Part shown: positions 1-7,049 of the stretch, piece by piece
Layout: every line of letters begins with the position of its first letter
Numbering within the stretch: position 1 is the first letter of the stretch
From: Actinomyces oris
GTDB lineage: Bacteria > Actinomycetota > Actinomycetes > Actinomycetales > Actinomycetaceae
Direction of reading: 5' to 3'
Assembly (NCBI RefSeq): GCF_001929375.1
Contig: NZ_MSGO01000048.1
Coordinates: forward strand, 1-49,915
Length of the DNA stretch: 49,915 bases
Notes under the pieces: model-generated
Told to the model about the DNA's origin: nothing
Database searches by the model: none
What the model saw: the letters and a program-made list of their open reading frames with translations, nothing else
Position numbers and translations under genes: made by a program

Positions 1-1034
1 CCCAGGGAGCGCTTCTCACCGCAGGCCCGCGCCGAAGCGGCGATCGCGTCCAGGGTGGCGTCCAGCAGCAGGGCGTCCATGGTGGGCAGCACGAGCCGGA
101 CCTGGGAGATTCCTTCGCCGGCGGGCTTGGGGCGCGTCACGCACCGCCTGGAGACATTGACCCGGACTCGTTCGGTGTGTCCGGTGGGGTCTGTCTCCAT
201 CAGGGCCCTCTCAATGTCGCGCCCCACCTGGGACACGCTGCGCCTAGGCGCCTGAGGCAGAACCTTGTCCTGGACCGCCAGCGCCACCGGCACGGGTACG
301 TCTTCCAGGCGGCGGGTCACCAGGGAGGCCTTGGCTGAGTCCAGGACCCCGCAGCGTTCCATCACCTCAGTGGGGCCGAAGCCCATGCTCATGAGGGCCT
401 GGCCGTGATCCACCATCTGACCGGCCCGAGTCCGAGAGATGCCCAGGCGGGTGGAGAGCAGACAGGTGGCATTGAACCGCCGCTCCTCATAACCCACCAC
501 CGGAGAGACCTCACCATGCGGGCCCCACTGACCCGGATGACTCGACAGCTCAGGGCACCCGGTCAGGCAGGCCGCGGCCAGCGCCTCACCCCAGGCGGCC
601 CAGGCCGCCAGGCGGTGACAGGCCGCCGCCAGCTCCCCCAAACCCGAGGCCCCCAGGCCAAGCAGCCCACTATCACCGGCCTCCTCCACGCCCATCGTCC
701 GGCGCTGTTCGGAGGCGGCCACCAGCGTCGCGTCAGTCCCAGACTCGCCATCAAACAAGCCCTCACCATCAGCACTGCCGGCACTCTCGGCATCAGAGTC
801 CTCGCCGCCACCACCGCCGTCGCCGTCGTTGTGGCTCTGGGCGGTCACCAGCAGACGGGCCAGCAGCCCCTCCACCACACCGGCCAGCGCTCCGCCCGCA
901 CCCAGGGACGCCAGCAGGCCCGCCACGTCCTCAGGGAAGGTCACAGGCCCCGGCGCCAGCTCCCCGCCAGGCACCCCCAGCGCCCCGGCCGTACCACCGG
1001 CCGGGGCGAGAGGAAGCACACCACCTTCGAACAT
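1..1034 (-). CDS. DUF222 domain protein, probable HNH endonuclease family (13E12 type), 3' end cut off
   Basis: The frame is open from an ATG at 1034 to the window edge, giving about 344 residues with the C-terminus missing. The start reads MFEGGVLPL. A Gly/Asp/Ser-rich low-complexity stretch around residues 68-100 is followed by a DUF222-like region with VVGYEERRFNATCLLSTRLG and then AKASLVTRRLEDVPVPVA. DUF222 proteins usually end in an HNH nuclease domain, which would lie outside the window, so nuclease activity is inferred from the family. In Mycobacterium tuberculosis this is the 13E12 repeat family, several members of which carry LexA boxes at their starts. The same arrangement is seen here: a TATACT hexamer lies 6 nt before the ATG and a LexA-like box overlaps the start codon. 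There is no Shine-Dalgarno sequence, so the mRNA is probably leaderless. Confidence 0.75.
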   Translation of the reverse strand, partial: MFEGGVLPLAPAGGTAGALGVPGGELAPGPVTFPEDVAGLLASLGAGGALAGVVEGLLARLLVTAQSHNDGDGGGGGEDSDAESAGSADGEGLFDGESGTDATLVAASEQRRTMGVEEAGDSGLLGLGASGLGELAAACHRLAAWAAWGEALAAACLTGCPELSSHPGQWGPHGEVSPVVGYEERRFNATCLLSTRLGISRTRAGQMVDHGQALMSMGFGPTEVMERCGVLDSAKASLVTRRLEDVPVPVALAVQDKVLPQAPRRSVSQVGRDIERALMETDPTGHTERVRVNVSRRCVTRPKPAGEGISQVRLVLPTMDALLLDATLDAIAASARACGEKRSL

Positions 1035-1046
1035 ACGTACAGTATA
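1027..1046 (-). promoter_or_regulatory. LexA-like SOS box overlapping a leaderless start
   Basis: The plus strand at 1027-1042 reads TCGAACATACGTACAG. The left half TCGAAC is a perfect actinobacterial LexA half-site (consensus TCGAAC-N4-GTTCGA); the right half matches 3 of 6. The DUF222 gene's ATG (1034-1032) lies inside the box and its -10 hexamer TATACT (minus strand, 1046-1041) abuts it, so a bound repressor would cover promoter and start. The same 16 bp, and no more, occur at 10373-10388 before imuA'. Confidence 0.65.
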
Positions 1047-1138
1047 GCCCGATCCCCGACCACCCGCACGCTGAAGCAGTCATCCAGAAACCGCTGCAAT
1101 AACAACGAATAATCGAGAAACCGAAACCGCTCCCTCTG

Positions 1139-1723
1139 TCAGCCCGCCCCAGCCCGTCGGCGCTCCATGACGCACCAGAGGGAACTTGCAGCCGATAGGA
1201 CGGCAGCGACAGCGATCGGAAGCCACACCGCAGCGCCGGCAAGTGCACCGGCAACCGCTGTACCAGCCGAACCCGCCGCGATTTTCAGGGCCCCAACCCA
1301 GATGAACACCTGCCCCCGCAGCTCAAGAGGCGAGTACTCGCTGCGAGCCGCCAATGTCGCAGCAAAGAACAGGGAGTTAGCAACGCCGACAACGGTGAAC
1401 GCAATCATCGTCAGGACGGGGTTCGACACCGATATGACGACACCCAGCGCCACGGCGACCACTCCGGCAAGCAGCGACGCGAGCCTGTCGGCGTCTCCCT
1501 TGAGCGGCCACACCATCAACAGCGCGGATCCAGCGAGACCACCACCTCCATACCCAGCAACCAGAGTGCCGGCCAAAGCAGTCCCACCAAGAGTCGGGGC
1601 GACGGCAACGGCGTAGATCGGTAGCGCCGCAACCGAGAACGCAACCACGACCGTGAGCCCCAGCGTGCAGCGCAGCGGTCGGGATCGCCAGATCGTCATC
1701 AGGACGTACGCTGACGAGGTCAC
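1139..1723 (-). CDS. MFS transporter, C-terminal half (TM7-12)
   Basis: This 194-residue membrane protein has six hydrophobic segments and a basic WRSRPLRC motif just before the first, typical of the central loop leading into TM7 of a 12-TM major facilitator. It starts with GTG at 1723, which overlaps the TGA of the preceding half-transporter (GTGA), in a different frame. No Shine-Dalgarno sequence precedes the GTG, so it would depend on translational coupling. Together the two halves total 401 residues, the usual length of one complete MFS protein. The simplest reading is a single gene broken by a one-base frameshift or sequencing error; a genuine two-polypeptide transporter is the alternative. 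The substrate cannot be read from the sequence. Confidence 0.7.
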   Translation of the reverse strand: MTSSAYVLMTIWRSRPLRCTLGLTVVVAFSVAALPIYAVAVAPTLGGTALAGTLVAGYGGGGLAGSALLMVWPLKGDADRLASLLAGVVAVALGVVISVSNPVLTMIAFTVVGVANSLFFAATLAARSEYSPLELRGQVFIWVGALKIAAGSAGTAVAGALAGAAVWLPIAVAAVLSAASSLWCVMERRRAGAG

Positions 1724-2343
1724 AGCACCCGGCTCAGCAGCGCCGGTGCCTGCTTCGGGAGCGCGAGCACAGCCCCGGCGCCAATGAGTGCCGAGACGGC
1801 AAGGACCAGCATCGCTCCCAGCGGATCAGTAGCGGCCGAGATCCATGCGACAACAGCGGGCCCGAGCGTGCCGCTGACGCCGTAGCTGGCGACGTCCCAA
1901 CTCTGTGCGCGCCGCTGGCTCTTTTGCGACGGCCCCGCGATCGACGGCAGCCGACTACTCACTCCTCCGGTGAGCATGGGCCCGAATACTCCCGAGAGGA
2001 CCAGAAGCAATGCCGGGACGACGGTCCACGTCACCGGCAGCAGCAGCCCGGCAGCCCCGAGCAGTAGACCGTGAGCGAGGGCCGAGATGGCGATAATCCT
2101 CCTGCCATCATCTGCAGTGTCGAGGCGGCGGGCGATGAACGGACCAAGCAGATGCGGTGCGATGATTGCCGCTCCCAGCATGCCGGACATCCATCCGGGC
2201 TTTCCGGAGGACTGGGCAAGCAGCACGACGGCGACTACCGCACCTCCATCAGCCAAGCGTACGAGCGTGGCCGCGAACACGTACCGCGCCAGCGCCCAGG
2301 TCGTCCGACCTGGCGCACCAGAATCCTCACGACGCTCAGACAA
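1720..2343 (-). CDS. MFS transporter, N-terminal half (TM1-6)
   Basis: This 207-residue protein has six predicted transmembrane segments, beginning at about residue 17 with the TM1 pattern ATLVRLADGGAVVAVVLLA. It ends in a short linker (LPKQAPALLSRVL) at the point where an intact MFS would enter its cytoplasmic central loop. Its start overlaps the end of the aldolase gene by 8 bp, making it the fourth gene of a tightly packed operon (XRE-cupin, B3/B4, DapA-like, MFS). The likely role is export or uptake of whatever metabolite the operon handles. It is probably the front part of one MFS protein whose second half continues from 1723. Confidence 0.7.
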   Translation of the reverse strand: MSERREDSGAPGRTTWALARYVFAATLVRLADGGAVVAVVLLAQSSGKPGWMSGMLGAAIIAPHLLGPFIARRLDTADDGRRIIAISALAHGLLLGAAGLLLPVTWTVVPALLLVLSGVFGPMLTGGVSSRLPSIAGPSQKSQRRAQSWDVASYGVSGTLGPAVVAWISAATDPLGAMLVLAVSALIGAGAVLALPKQAPALLSRVL

Positions 2344-3268
2344 GATCGAGCCCGGCCACCACGTCGATGACCTGCCCGCGCTGCGAGTCGGTGAGCCCCT
2401 GAATCGGCAGCGGCAGGCAGGACGGTGGAACGAGACCGAGGTGCTCGGCGATCGCCGCAGTCACGCGCAGGCTCCCGCCGAGCTCAGCGAACAGGTCCCA
2501 CAGAGGCGCGAGTCGTCGCGACTCCACGACAGCCTCCTGGGCCCGTCCCGCCTGGGCAGCTCGGGTGATCGATAGCGCAGGAGCTGGGAGGGTTCCCCCG
2601 ATCACCGAGTACCAGGCGTCGCAGCCGGCATTCAAGCCAGTGGCTGCAAGCGCGTCGCCGGATACGCCGATCGTGACGTGCTCAGGAATCGCGGCCCGAA
2701 TCATCGCAACGTGCTCACACGCTACAGCGGGGTCGGCGGGGACGCCGGGGATCTTGATCGATACGACGCCGGGCAGCTCGGCTATGCGGGCATACAGTTC
2801 CGTGGTGAACGTGAAGTGCGTGGTGCCAGGGTTGTCGTAGACGATGACCGGGAGGTCGGTGTGCTCGGTGACAGTGCGGAACAGTCCGAACACCTCGTCG
2901 TCACTGAGGCTCTGGTAGGTCATCGGGGCCAGCAGCAGGCCGGCCGCACCAGCCTCCTGCGCGCTGTCCACATGAGCGAGGACGCGAGAGGTACGCAGAT
3001 CGCCGACCCCGACGAACACCGGAGTCGGTCCGGCGTACTCAACGGCGAGGCGGGCCACCCGGGCACGCTCGGCCGCTGTGAGGTAGGCATAGGACCCGGT
3101 CGAACCGAGGGCGGTGATGGAATCGACTCCAGCCGTAGTCAACCTCTTGATGAGACCTATGAAGGCGCGCTCATCAACGGCGTCGTCGCGAAGCGGTGTG
3201 AGGGGAAAAGCACTCAGCCCGGCAAGACGGCTCGGGGCGGGACCGCCCTCCTGGTGCGGTCGCTTCAT
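2336..3268 (-). CDS. Dihydrodipicolinate synthase / N-acetylneuraminate lyase family aldolase
   Basis: This 310-residue class I aldolase belongs to the DapA/NanA superfamily, cytoplasmic TIM-barrel enzymes that form a Schiff base with pyruvate or a similar keto acid. Visible residues are the GSTGS carboxylate-binding motif (55-59), the catalytic Tyr144 in VIVYDNPG, and the Schiff-base Lys172 in VSIKIPG. Its placement with a regulator, a B3/B4 protein and a transporter, and not with lysine genes, argues against being the housekeeping DapA. It more likely cleaves or forms a keto-acid adduct in a catabolic or detoxifying step. The start overlaps the upstream gene by 4 bp (ATGA), indicating coupled translation. 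The exact substrate is unknown. Confidence 0.85.
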   Translation of the reverse strand: MKRPHQEGGPAPSRLAGLSAFPLTPLRDDAVDERAFIGLIKRLTTAGVDSITALGSTGSYAYLTAAERARVARLAVEYAGPTPVFVGVGDLRTSRVLAHVDSAQEAGAAGLLLAPMTYQSLSDDEVFGLFRTVTEHTDLPVIVYDNPGTTHFTFTTELYARIAELPGVVSIKIPGVPADPAVACEHVAMIRAAIPEHVTIGVSGDALAATGLNAGCDAWYSVIGGTLPAPALSITRAAQAGRAQEAVVESRRLAPLWDLFAELGGSLRVTAAIAEHLGLVPPSCLPLPIQGLTDSQRGQVIDVVAGLDLV

Positions 3269-3984
3269 GACGTGCCAATCACTCGTCGGGAGACGCTCAC
3301 GTCTGAGCCGAGGGCACTGAGCGCCTGAGAGAGAGCGTCAGCAGCAGCGCTCAGCTCGGTGTCGGCGACCGGAGCGAGAGCATCGAGGATGAAGAAGGCC
3401 GTCCGGGTAGCATCACTCAGACCGGTGCGGCGGGCCTGACGCCAGTTCCAGCGCCGGCAGGTCACTCCTGCGTCGTCGCACCACACGACCTCCCCGGGAT
3501 CGGGATGCTCGACGACGACCTCACCGTTCGCGGTGGTGTCGAACTGTTCCCGGCCGGTGGCGCGGATCAGGCGCGCTGGCCCCGCGTACAGGGCGAAGTC
3601 CTCACCGCCGAGCGGGATCTGATGCAGCACCGAGATCGCGTTGTAGATGTCGGTGAGTGCATTGACCCGGGGCAGCCCCTTGTCCGCACGACGGGTCAAG
3701 GCCTCGAGGCTGTTGCGGGTACGCTGGGGCTTGGCTCCGAATGCCCGGTAGGCCTCACGCCAGGCTGCGATGTGCGGCAGCTGATCGACCGTCGACTCGG
3801 CGAGCAGGGCTTGAGCATGATCCTGGGCGGCCCGAATGAGGTCATCTGCGACATCGGATCCCAGGTTTGGTGAAAGACCATCGACAACAAGTAACTGCAC
3901 GCGATAGTCGGGGCGTAGCTCGAGTACAGCCGGATCGATGGCACAGGCGTCAAGGAACTCGTTCGGGCTCATGGGGTTAGTCAT
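3265..3984 (-). CDS. B3/B4 domain protein (phenylalanyl-tRNA synthetase beta-like editing fold)
   Basis: This 239-residue protein matches the stand-alone B3/B4 family. The two signature stretches are WREAYRAFGAKPQRTRNSLE (about 75-95) and NALTDIYNAISVLHQIPLGG (about 108-128). In PheRS beta this fold hydrolyses mischarged Tyr-tRNA(Phe); free-standing versions are poorly characterised but are suspected of binding tRNA or amino-acid ligands. The gene overlaps the aldolase gene by 4 bp and the XRE-cupin gene by 8 bp, so the three are almost certainly co-expressed. A proofreading or ligand-sensing role within this operon is inference. Confidence 0.8.
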   Translation of the reverse strand: MTNPMSPNEFLDACAIDPAVLELRPDYRVQLLVVDGLSPNLGSDVADDLIRAAQDHAQALLAESTVDQLPHIAAWREAYRAFGAKPQRTRNSLEALTRRADKGLPRVNALTDIYNAISVLHQIPLGGEDFALYAGPARLIRATGREQFDTTANGEVVVEHPDPGEVVWCDDAGVTCRRWNWRQARRTGLSDATRTAFFILDALAPVADTELSAAADALSQALSALGSDVSVSRRVIGTS

Positions 3985-4594
3985 TCAAGGTCTCCGTTCT
4001 GGGCGTGGTTCCAACCCCCGGCTCGAAGACCGAGAGTGAGAACCGTGCGGGTTGCTGGTTCGGGTTGTCATAGGAGTGGTTGACATCGCCGTAGAACGTC
4101 AAAGCGTCTCCGACGTGGAGCTCGTAGACATCATCAGCGACCGCGACAAGGATCGATCCGGCCTGGACGTGCAGCAGCTCGCAAGTACCAGCAGCATGGG
4201 CCTCGCTCACATGACGTTCTCCTGGATTGAGGGTCCAGTCCCACAGCTCAACAACATCGGGCGGCTGCGTGCCGGCGACGAGGACACCAGATCCTCCATG
4301 GTTGCCGCTCCACAAACGAGCCCCTTCACCGCGGCGCACGAGCTTGGCCGCGCGCGACATCGGGGGCTCAACGAGTGCCGGAAGCCCGATACCGAGCGCG
4401 TCCGAGAGCCGCAGCAGCGTGCCGATGCTCGGATTGACCGCCCCCTGTTCAACCTTCACGAGCATTCGCCGGCTCACCCCGGCGACCTCTGCGAGATGGT
4501 CGAGTGTCCAACTGCGACTGCTGCGCTCCTGCTTGATCCGCACACCGATCTCGTGGGTCAACGACTCTGCACTCACTTCCACATAGTGCATCAT
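3977..4594 (-). CDS. XRE-family transcriptional regulator with C-terminal cupin domain
   Basis: This 205-residue protein has an N-terminal HTH_XRE domain (about residues 14-68, including LDHLAEVAGVSRRMLVKVEQ) and a C-terminal cupin (about 125-195, with HAAGTCELLHV and LTFYGDVNHSYDNP). Such regulators generally sense small metabolites through the cupin and control neighbouring genes. It is the first gene of the operon running down to the MFS transporter and overlaps the B3/B4 gene by 8 bp. The start is one of two consecutive ATGs (4594 or 4591). There is no Shine-Dalgarno sequence, but TATAGT lies 5 nt upstream, so the message is probably leaderless. Repeats over the start suggest autoregulation. 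Confidence 0.85.
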   Translation of the reverse strand: MMHYVEVSAESLTHEIGVRIKQERSSRSWTLDHLAEVAGVSRRMLVKVEQGAVNPSIGTLLRLSDALGIGLPALVEPPMSRAAKLVRRGEGARLWSGNHGGSGVLVAGTQPPDVVELWDWTLNPGERHVSEAHAAGTCELLHVQAGSILVAVADDVYELHVGDALTFYGDVNHSYDNPNQQPARFSLSVFEPGVGTTPRTETLND

Positions 4595-4605
4595 AGTGCA
4601 CTATA
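4583..4605 (-). promoter_or_regulatory. Leaderless promoter with repeat operator of the XRE-cupin operon
   Basis: ATAGTGCA occurs at 4583-4590 and again at 4593-4600, one helical turn apart. The second copy is also part of a perfect palindrome, TAGTGCACTA (4594-4603). The minus-strand -10 hexamer TATAGT (4605-4600) lies within this cluster, 5 nt from the ATG. A repressor here would block both transcription initiation and the start codon. No good -35 element was found. The XRE protein encoded immediately downstream is the natural candidate to bind. Confidence 0.5.
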
Positions 4606-4627
4606 TGGGCACTGTCTACCCTCCCAT

Positions 4628-5434
4628 TCAGGAGACATGAATGACGACGGCACCCAGGACCGCCAGGATCCAAGAGGCGAAGGAGCCGATGAGGAACTCC
4701 TCAGCCTTCTGCCCCGCTTTATCCTGACTGATCTCGGGGAACCGAATCACACCCTTGGCGGCAACAATTGCGGCAATAGCAGCGGGCGCCTCAACGGAGG
4801 CAAGCAGGAGAATGAGGATTCGCTCAAGCGGACCGATCCAGCGACCGCCGCGCATCGAGCTCCCCGACCCATTCTGCTTCCCACTCTCCTGCGAAGGCTC
4901 GCAACCAACGACAACAGCCGTTCCATTCCCCTGCGAGGAGTGGCGAGCAACAGCAAGAATGTCGGCGACGACTCGATTGGCGGGAACAGTCAGGAGGACG
5001 ACGACTCCGACGACAGCGCTCATCTTGGCAGCCCGAGACCCAAGCGGTTGAGACACAACGACACAGAGCGCCACGGCGAGGAGCAACAGCCCCGCGCAGG
5101 CAAGGCGGATAAATCGTTCCAGCCGATCCGCACCGCTCTCGGAGGCGCCCTGCCCCGCCCGCTCCCGCTGGCGGGCCCTCAACAGCTTCTCCCACCAGGC
5201 CCGTGAAACCAGGCCGCAGCACAACCATGCAGTGGCCACTAGGATGATGATGACGACGCTTCCCGACCCAAGATGAAGAACGGGCCACCCGACCAGGACG
5301 CCAAGAGCAACGACTGCAGGCACCCCCACCAGCAGTCCCACCCCGGTGGGCATCCGGGACAATCCCCTACTCACCCGGTCGGAGCCGTCAACCACGGAGG
5401 CGGCGGCAAGCAGAAGGACGAGCAGGGCAGTCAT
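4628..5434 (-). CDS. Integral membrane protein, partner of SatD-like protein
   Basis: This 268-residue protein has about five hydrophobic segments (near residues 3-14, 30-48, 57-75, 112-126 and 140-157) and a C-terminal pair around a conserved-looking block, AAIVAAKGVIRFPEISQD followed by AEEFLIGSFASWILAVL. That block resembles the C-terminal region of membrane proteins of the DUF3307 kind that often sit beside satD genes, though the family assignment is from memory and not certain. Its ATG overlaps the stop of the SatD gene (ATGA), so the two are translated together. A middle section (about 165-195) is hydrophilic and Ser/Gly-rich. No enzymatic motif is visible. Confidence 0.6.
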   Translation of the reverse strand: MTALLVLLLAAASVVDGSDRVSRGLSRMPTGVGLLVGVPAVVALGVLVGWPVLHLGSGSVVIIILVATAWLCCGLVSRAWWEKLLRARQRERAGQGASESGADRLERFIRLACAGLLLLAVALCVVVSQPLGSRAAKMSAVVGVVVLLTVPANRVVADILAVARHSSQGNGTAVVVGCEPSQESGKQNGSGSSMRGGRWIGPLERILILLLASVEAPAAIAAIVAAKGVIRFPEISQDKAGQKAEEFLIGSFASWILAVLGAVVIHVS

Positions 5435-6129
5435 TTCCCTTCACCTTTCCCATTCAACCCGTCGAGTAGCTTTTGCACCTCCAGCAAGGAGGAACCGGCA
5501 CTGCGAGCGAATTCAGAGACGGCTTGCTGACTCACCTTCTCCTGACGGGCGATCTCAATCTGGGTCATCCCCATGAGAAGTCCGGCCATGATGCGGCGCT
5601 GACGGGGCTGAAAGCGGAATATCGTCTGGTCACGCAGGATGAGGACGGAGTTGACGAACCTCTCATGCTCGCCCCGCCCCCCTCCGGATCCGCTGACCGC
5701 ATCCGGATGGATGCGCAGCCAGGTGCGAACGAACGTCCTCCCCTCATCCTGGAGATGGTGCGCCTTCTCGATCGCCTCACGTGCGGCCCACCATGCCGAG
5801 CCGTCCTGAATGAGACGCCCTGGCACACCGTCCGCACCGCTTCCCATCGCGCCCTCAACCTCGGAGATCGCTCCGGCGCCGATACCGAAGCGCAGGCCCA
5901 ACCCTTCAGGTAGAAGGAGGTGCGTGCGCAAGGTGAGAGCGAGAGCGTCGGCGAGGGTTGCCGAGACCGCCTGCAGCTCGTCGCCGACCGTGGCGTACGG
6001 ACGCTGCGTCAGCGCCAGCCCTTCAGCGGCTCGGTCCAGAGTCTCGTGAATGACGCACTGAGCACGCCTGCGATCAGGGAGCTCGCGCGAGCGGATGATG
6101 TCTGCGATGAGTGCGTAGGAGACATTCAC
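5431..6129 (-). CDS. satD: SatD family protein with C-terminal helix-turn-helix
   Basis: This 232-residue protein has the SatD-type N-terminus YALIADIIRSRELPDRRRAQ and a C-terminal sigma-region-4-like helix-turn-helix (about 175-222: GMTQIEIARQEKVSQQAVSE). The SatD family takes its name from a Streptococcus mutans locus linked to acid tolerance; its molecular function is unsettled. The HTH suggests DNA binding. The start is GTG at 6129. A 22-bp palindrome lies 15 bp upstream of it, suggesting that SatD controls its own two-gene operon with the membrane protein. Confidence 0.7.
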   Translation of the reverse strand: MNVSYALIADIIRSRELPDRRRAQCVIHETLDRAAEGLALTQRPYATVGDELQAVSATLADALALTLRTHLLLPEGLGLRFGIGAGAISEVEGAMGSGADGVPGRLIQDGSAWWAAREAIEKAHHLQDEGRTFVRTWLRIHPDAVSGSGGGRGEHERFVNSVLILRDQTIFRFQPRQRRIMAGLLMGMTQIEIARQEKVSQQAVSEFARSAGSSLLEVQKLLDGLNGKGEGK

Positions 6130-6138
6130 AGCTTCACG

Positions 6139-6166
6139 ATAATGCTTGTAATACCAGAATTACAAG
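6139..6166 (-). promoter_or_regulatory. Palindromic operator and -10 element of the satD operon
   Basis: A perfect 8-bp inverted repeat, CTTGTAAT (6145-6152) and ATTACAAG (6159-6166), is separated by 6 bp. On the minus strand it is directly followed by CATTAT (6144-6139), a plausible -10 hexamer 9 nt before the satD GTG. The palindrome would occupy the -35/spacer region, an ideal place for a dimeric repressor. It is AT-rich in a GC-rich genome and not explained by coding constraint, since it lies between genes. Confidence 0.6.
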
Positions 6167-6256
6167 GAACATCTCGGAGCTAGGGGCGCTTCCTCGCCCC
6201 ATCCCCTCAGTCAACCTTGTACTCCCGCCAGCACAAGCTCAGTCCCGGAGCGCGGT

Positions 6257-6904
6257 TCACCGACCGGGAAGCCTCCCACCGGCGGCGAGGTAGCACTGGC
6301 CGCACAACGACTCGTACGTGACGTCCCCGGAGTCGATGGCCACCTGATCGCCGTCGAAGACGAAGGACTCCCCCACCTTGCGGGCATTGAAGATGGCCTT
6401 GCGTCCGCAGCGGCAGATGGTCTTGAGCTCCTCCAGGGAGTGGGCGATCTCCAGCAGCCTCCGCGACCCGGGAAAGCTGACTGTGCGGAAGTCGGTACGG
6501 ATCCCGTAGGCCAGGACGGGCACGTCGTCGATCAGCGCGATCTCCATGAGCTGGTCCACCTGAAGAGCCGTGAGGAACTGGGCCTCGTCGACGAGCACGC
6601 AGTCAAGAACCTCACGCAAGGGCACCGCCTCCCGCGGCGCACCGTTCTTGTCGCGGACGGGTCGCGCACCGCTCAGGGCCCGCCGGTGCACCAGGGCGCG
6701 CAGGTCGTCGTCGGTGTCAACGAGGAGGTCGACGCGGCGCGACACCCCGAGCCGGGAGACCACTGAGTCCTCACCCTTGGTGTCGACCACCGCCTTGAGA
6801 AGCAGGACGCGCTGATCGCGCTCCTCGTAGTTGTAGGCGGTCTGGAGAAGCCCCGTGGACTTGCCGGAGTTCATGGCGCCGTAGCGGAAGTAGAGCTTGG
6901 CCAC
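6257..6904 (-). CDS. tdk: Thymidine kinase (type II)
   Basis: This 215-residue enzyme phosphorylates thymidine to dTMP in the pyrimidine salvage pathway. It has the P-loop GAMNSGKS (9-16), the DEAQF Walker B motif, the YGIRTDFR substrate-binding region, and four zinc-binding cysteines in two pairs (CRCG and CGQC). I chose the GTG at 6904 because AGGAGG sits 6 nt upstream and the product then begins MAKLYFRYGAMNSGKS, as in other thymidine kinases. The longer in-frame ATG at 7003 adds 33 residues of unrelated composition. The gene is monocistronic, divergent from the PAP2 phosphatase gene. Confidence 0.93.
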   Translation of the reverse strand: MAKLYFRYGAMNSGKSTGLLQTAYNYEERDQRVLLLKAVVDTKGEDSVVSRLGVSRRVDLLVDTDDDLRALVHRRALSGARPVRDKNGAPREAVPLREVLDCVLVDEAQFLTALQVDQLMEIALIDDVPVLAYGIRTDFRTVSFPGSRRLLEIAHSLEELKTICRCGRKAIFNARKVGESFVFDGDQVAIDSGDVTYESLCGQCYLAAGGRLPGR

Positions 6905-7049
6905 GCAGGTCCTCCTGAGCCGGATCGAATCACTCGGGCGGATGCTACCCGCCGAGCGTCCCGGGCGCGGACAAGACGTGACGACGCCGCTCAGCCGCTC
7001 CATGGCGCACGCATAGCCTCATCCAGCCCAGCACGGATAACCTCCCCTC

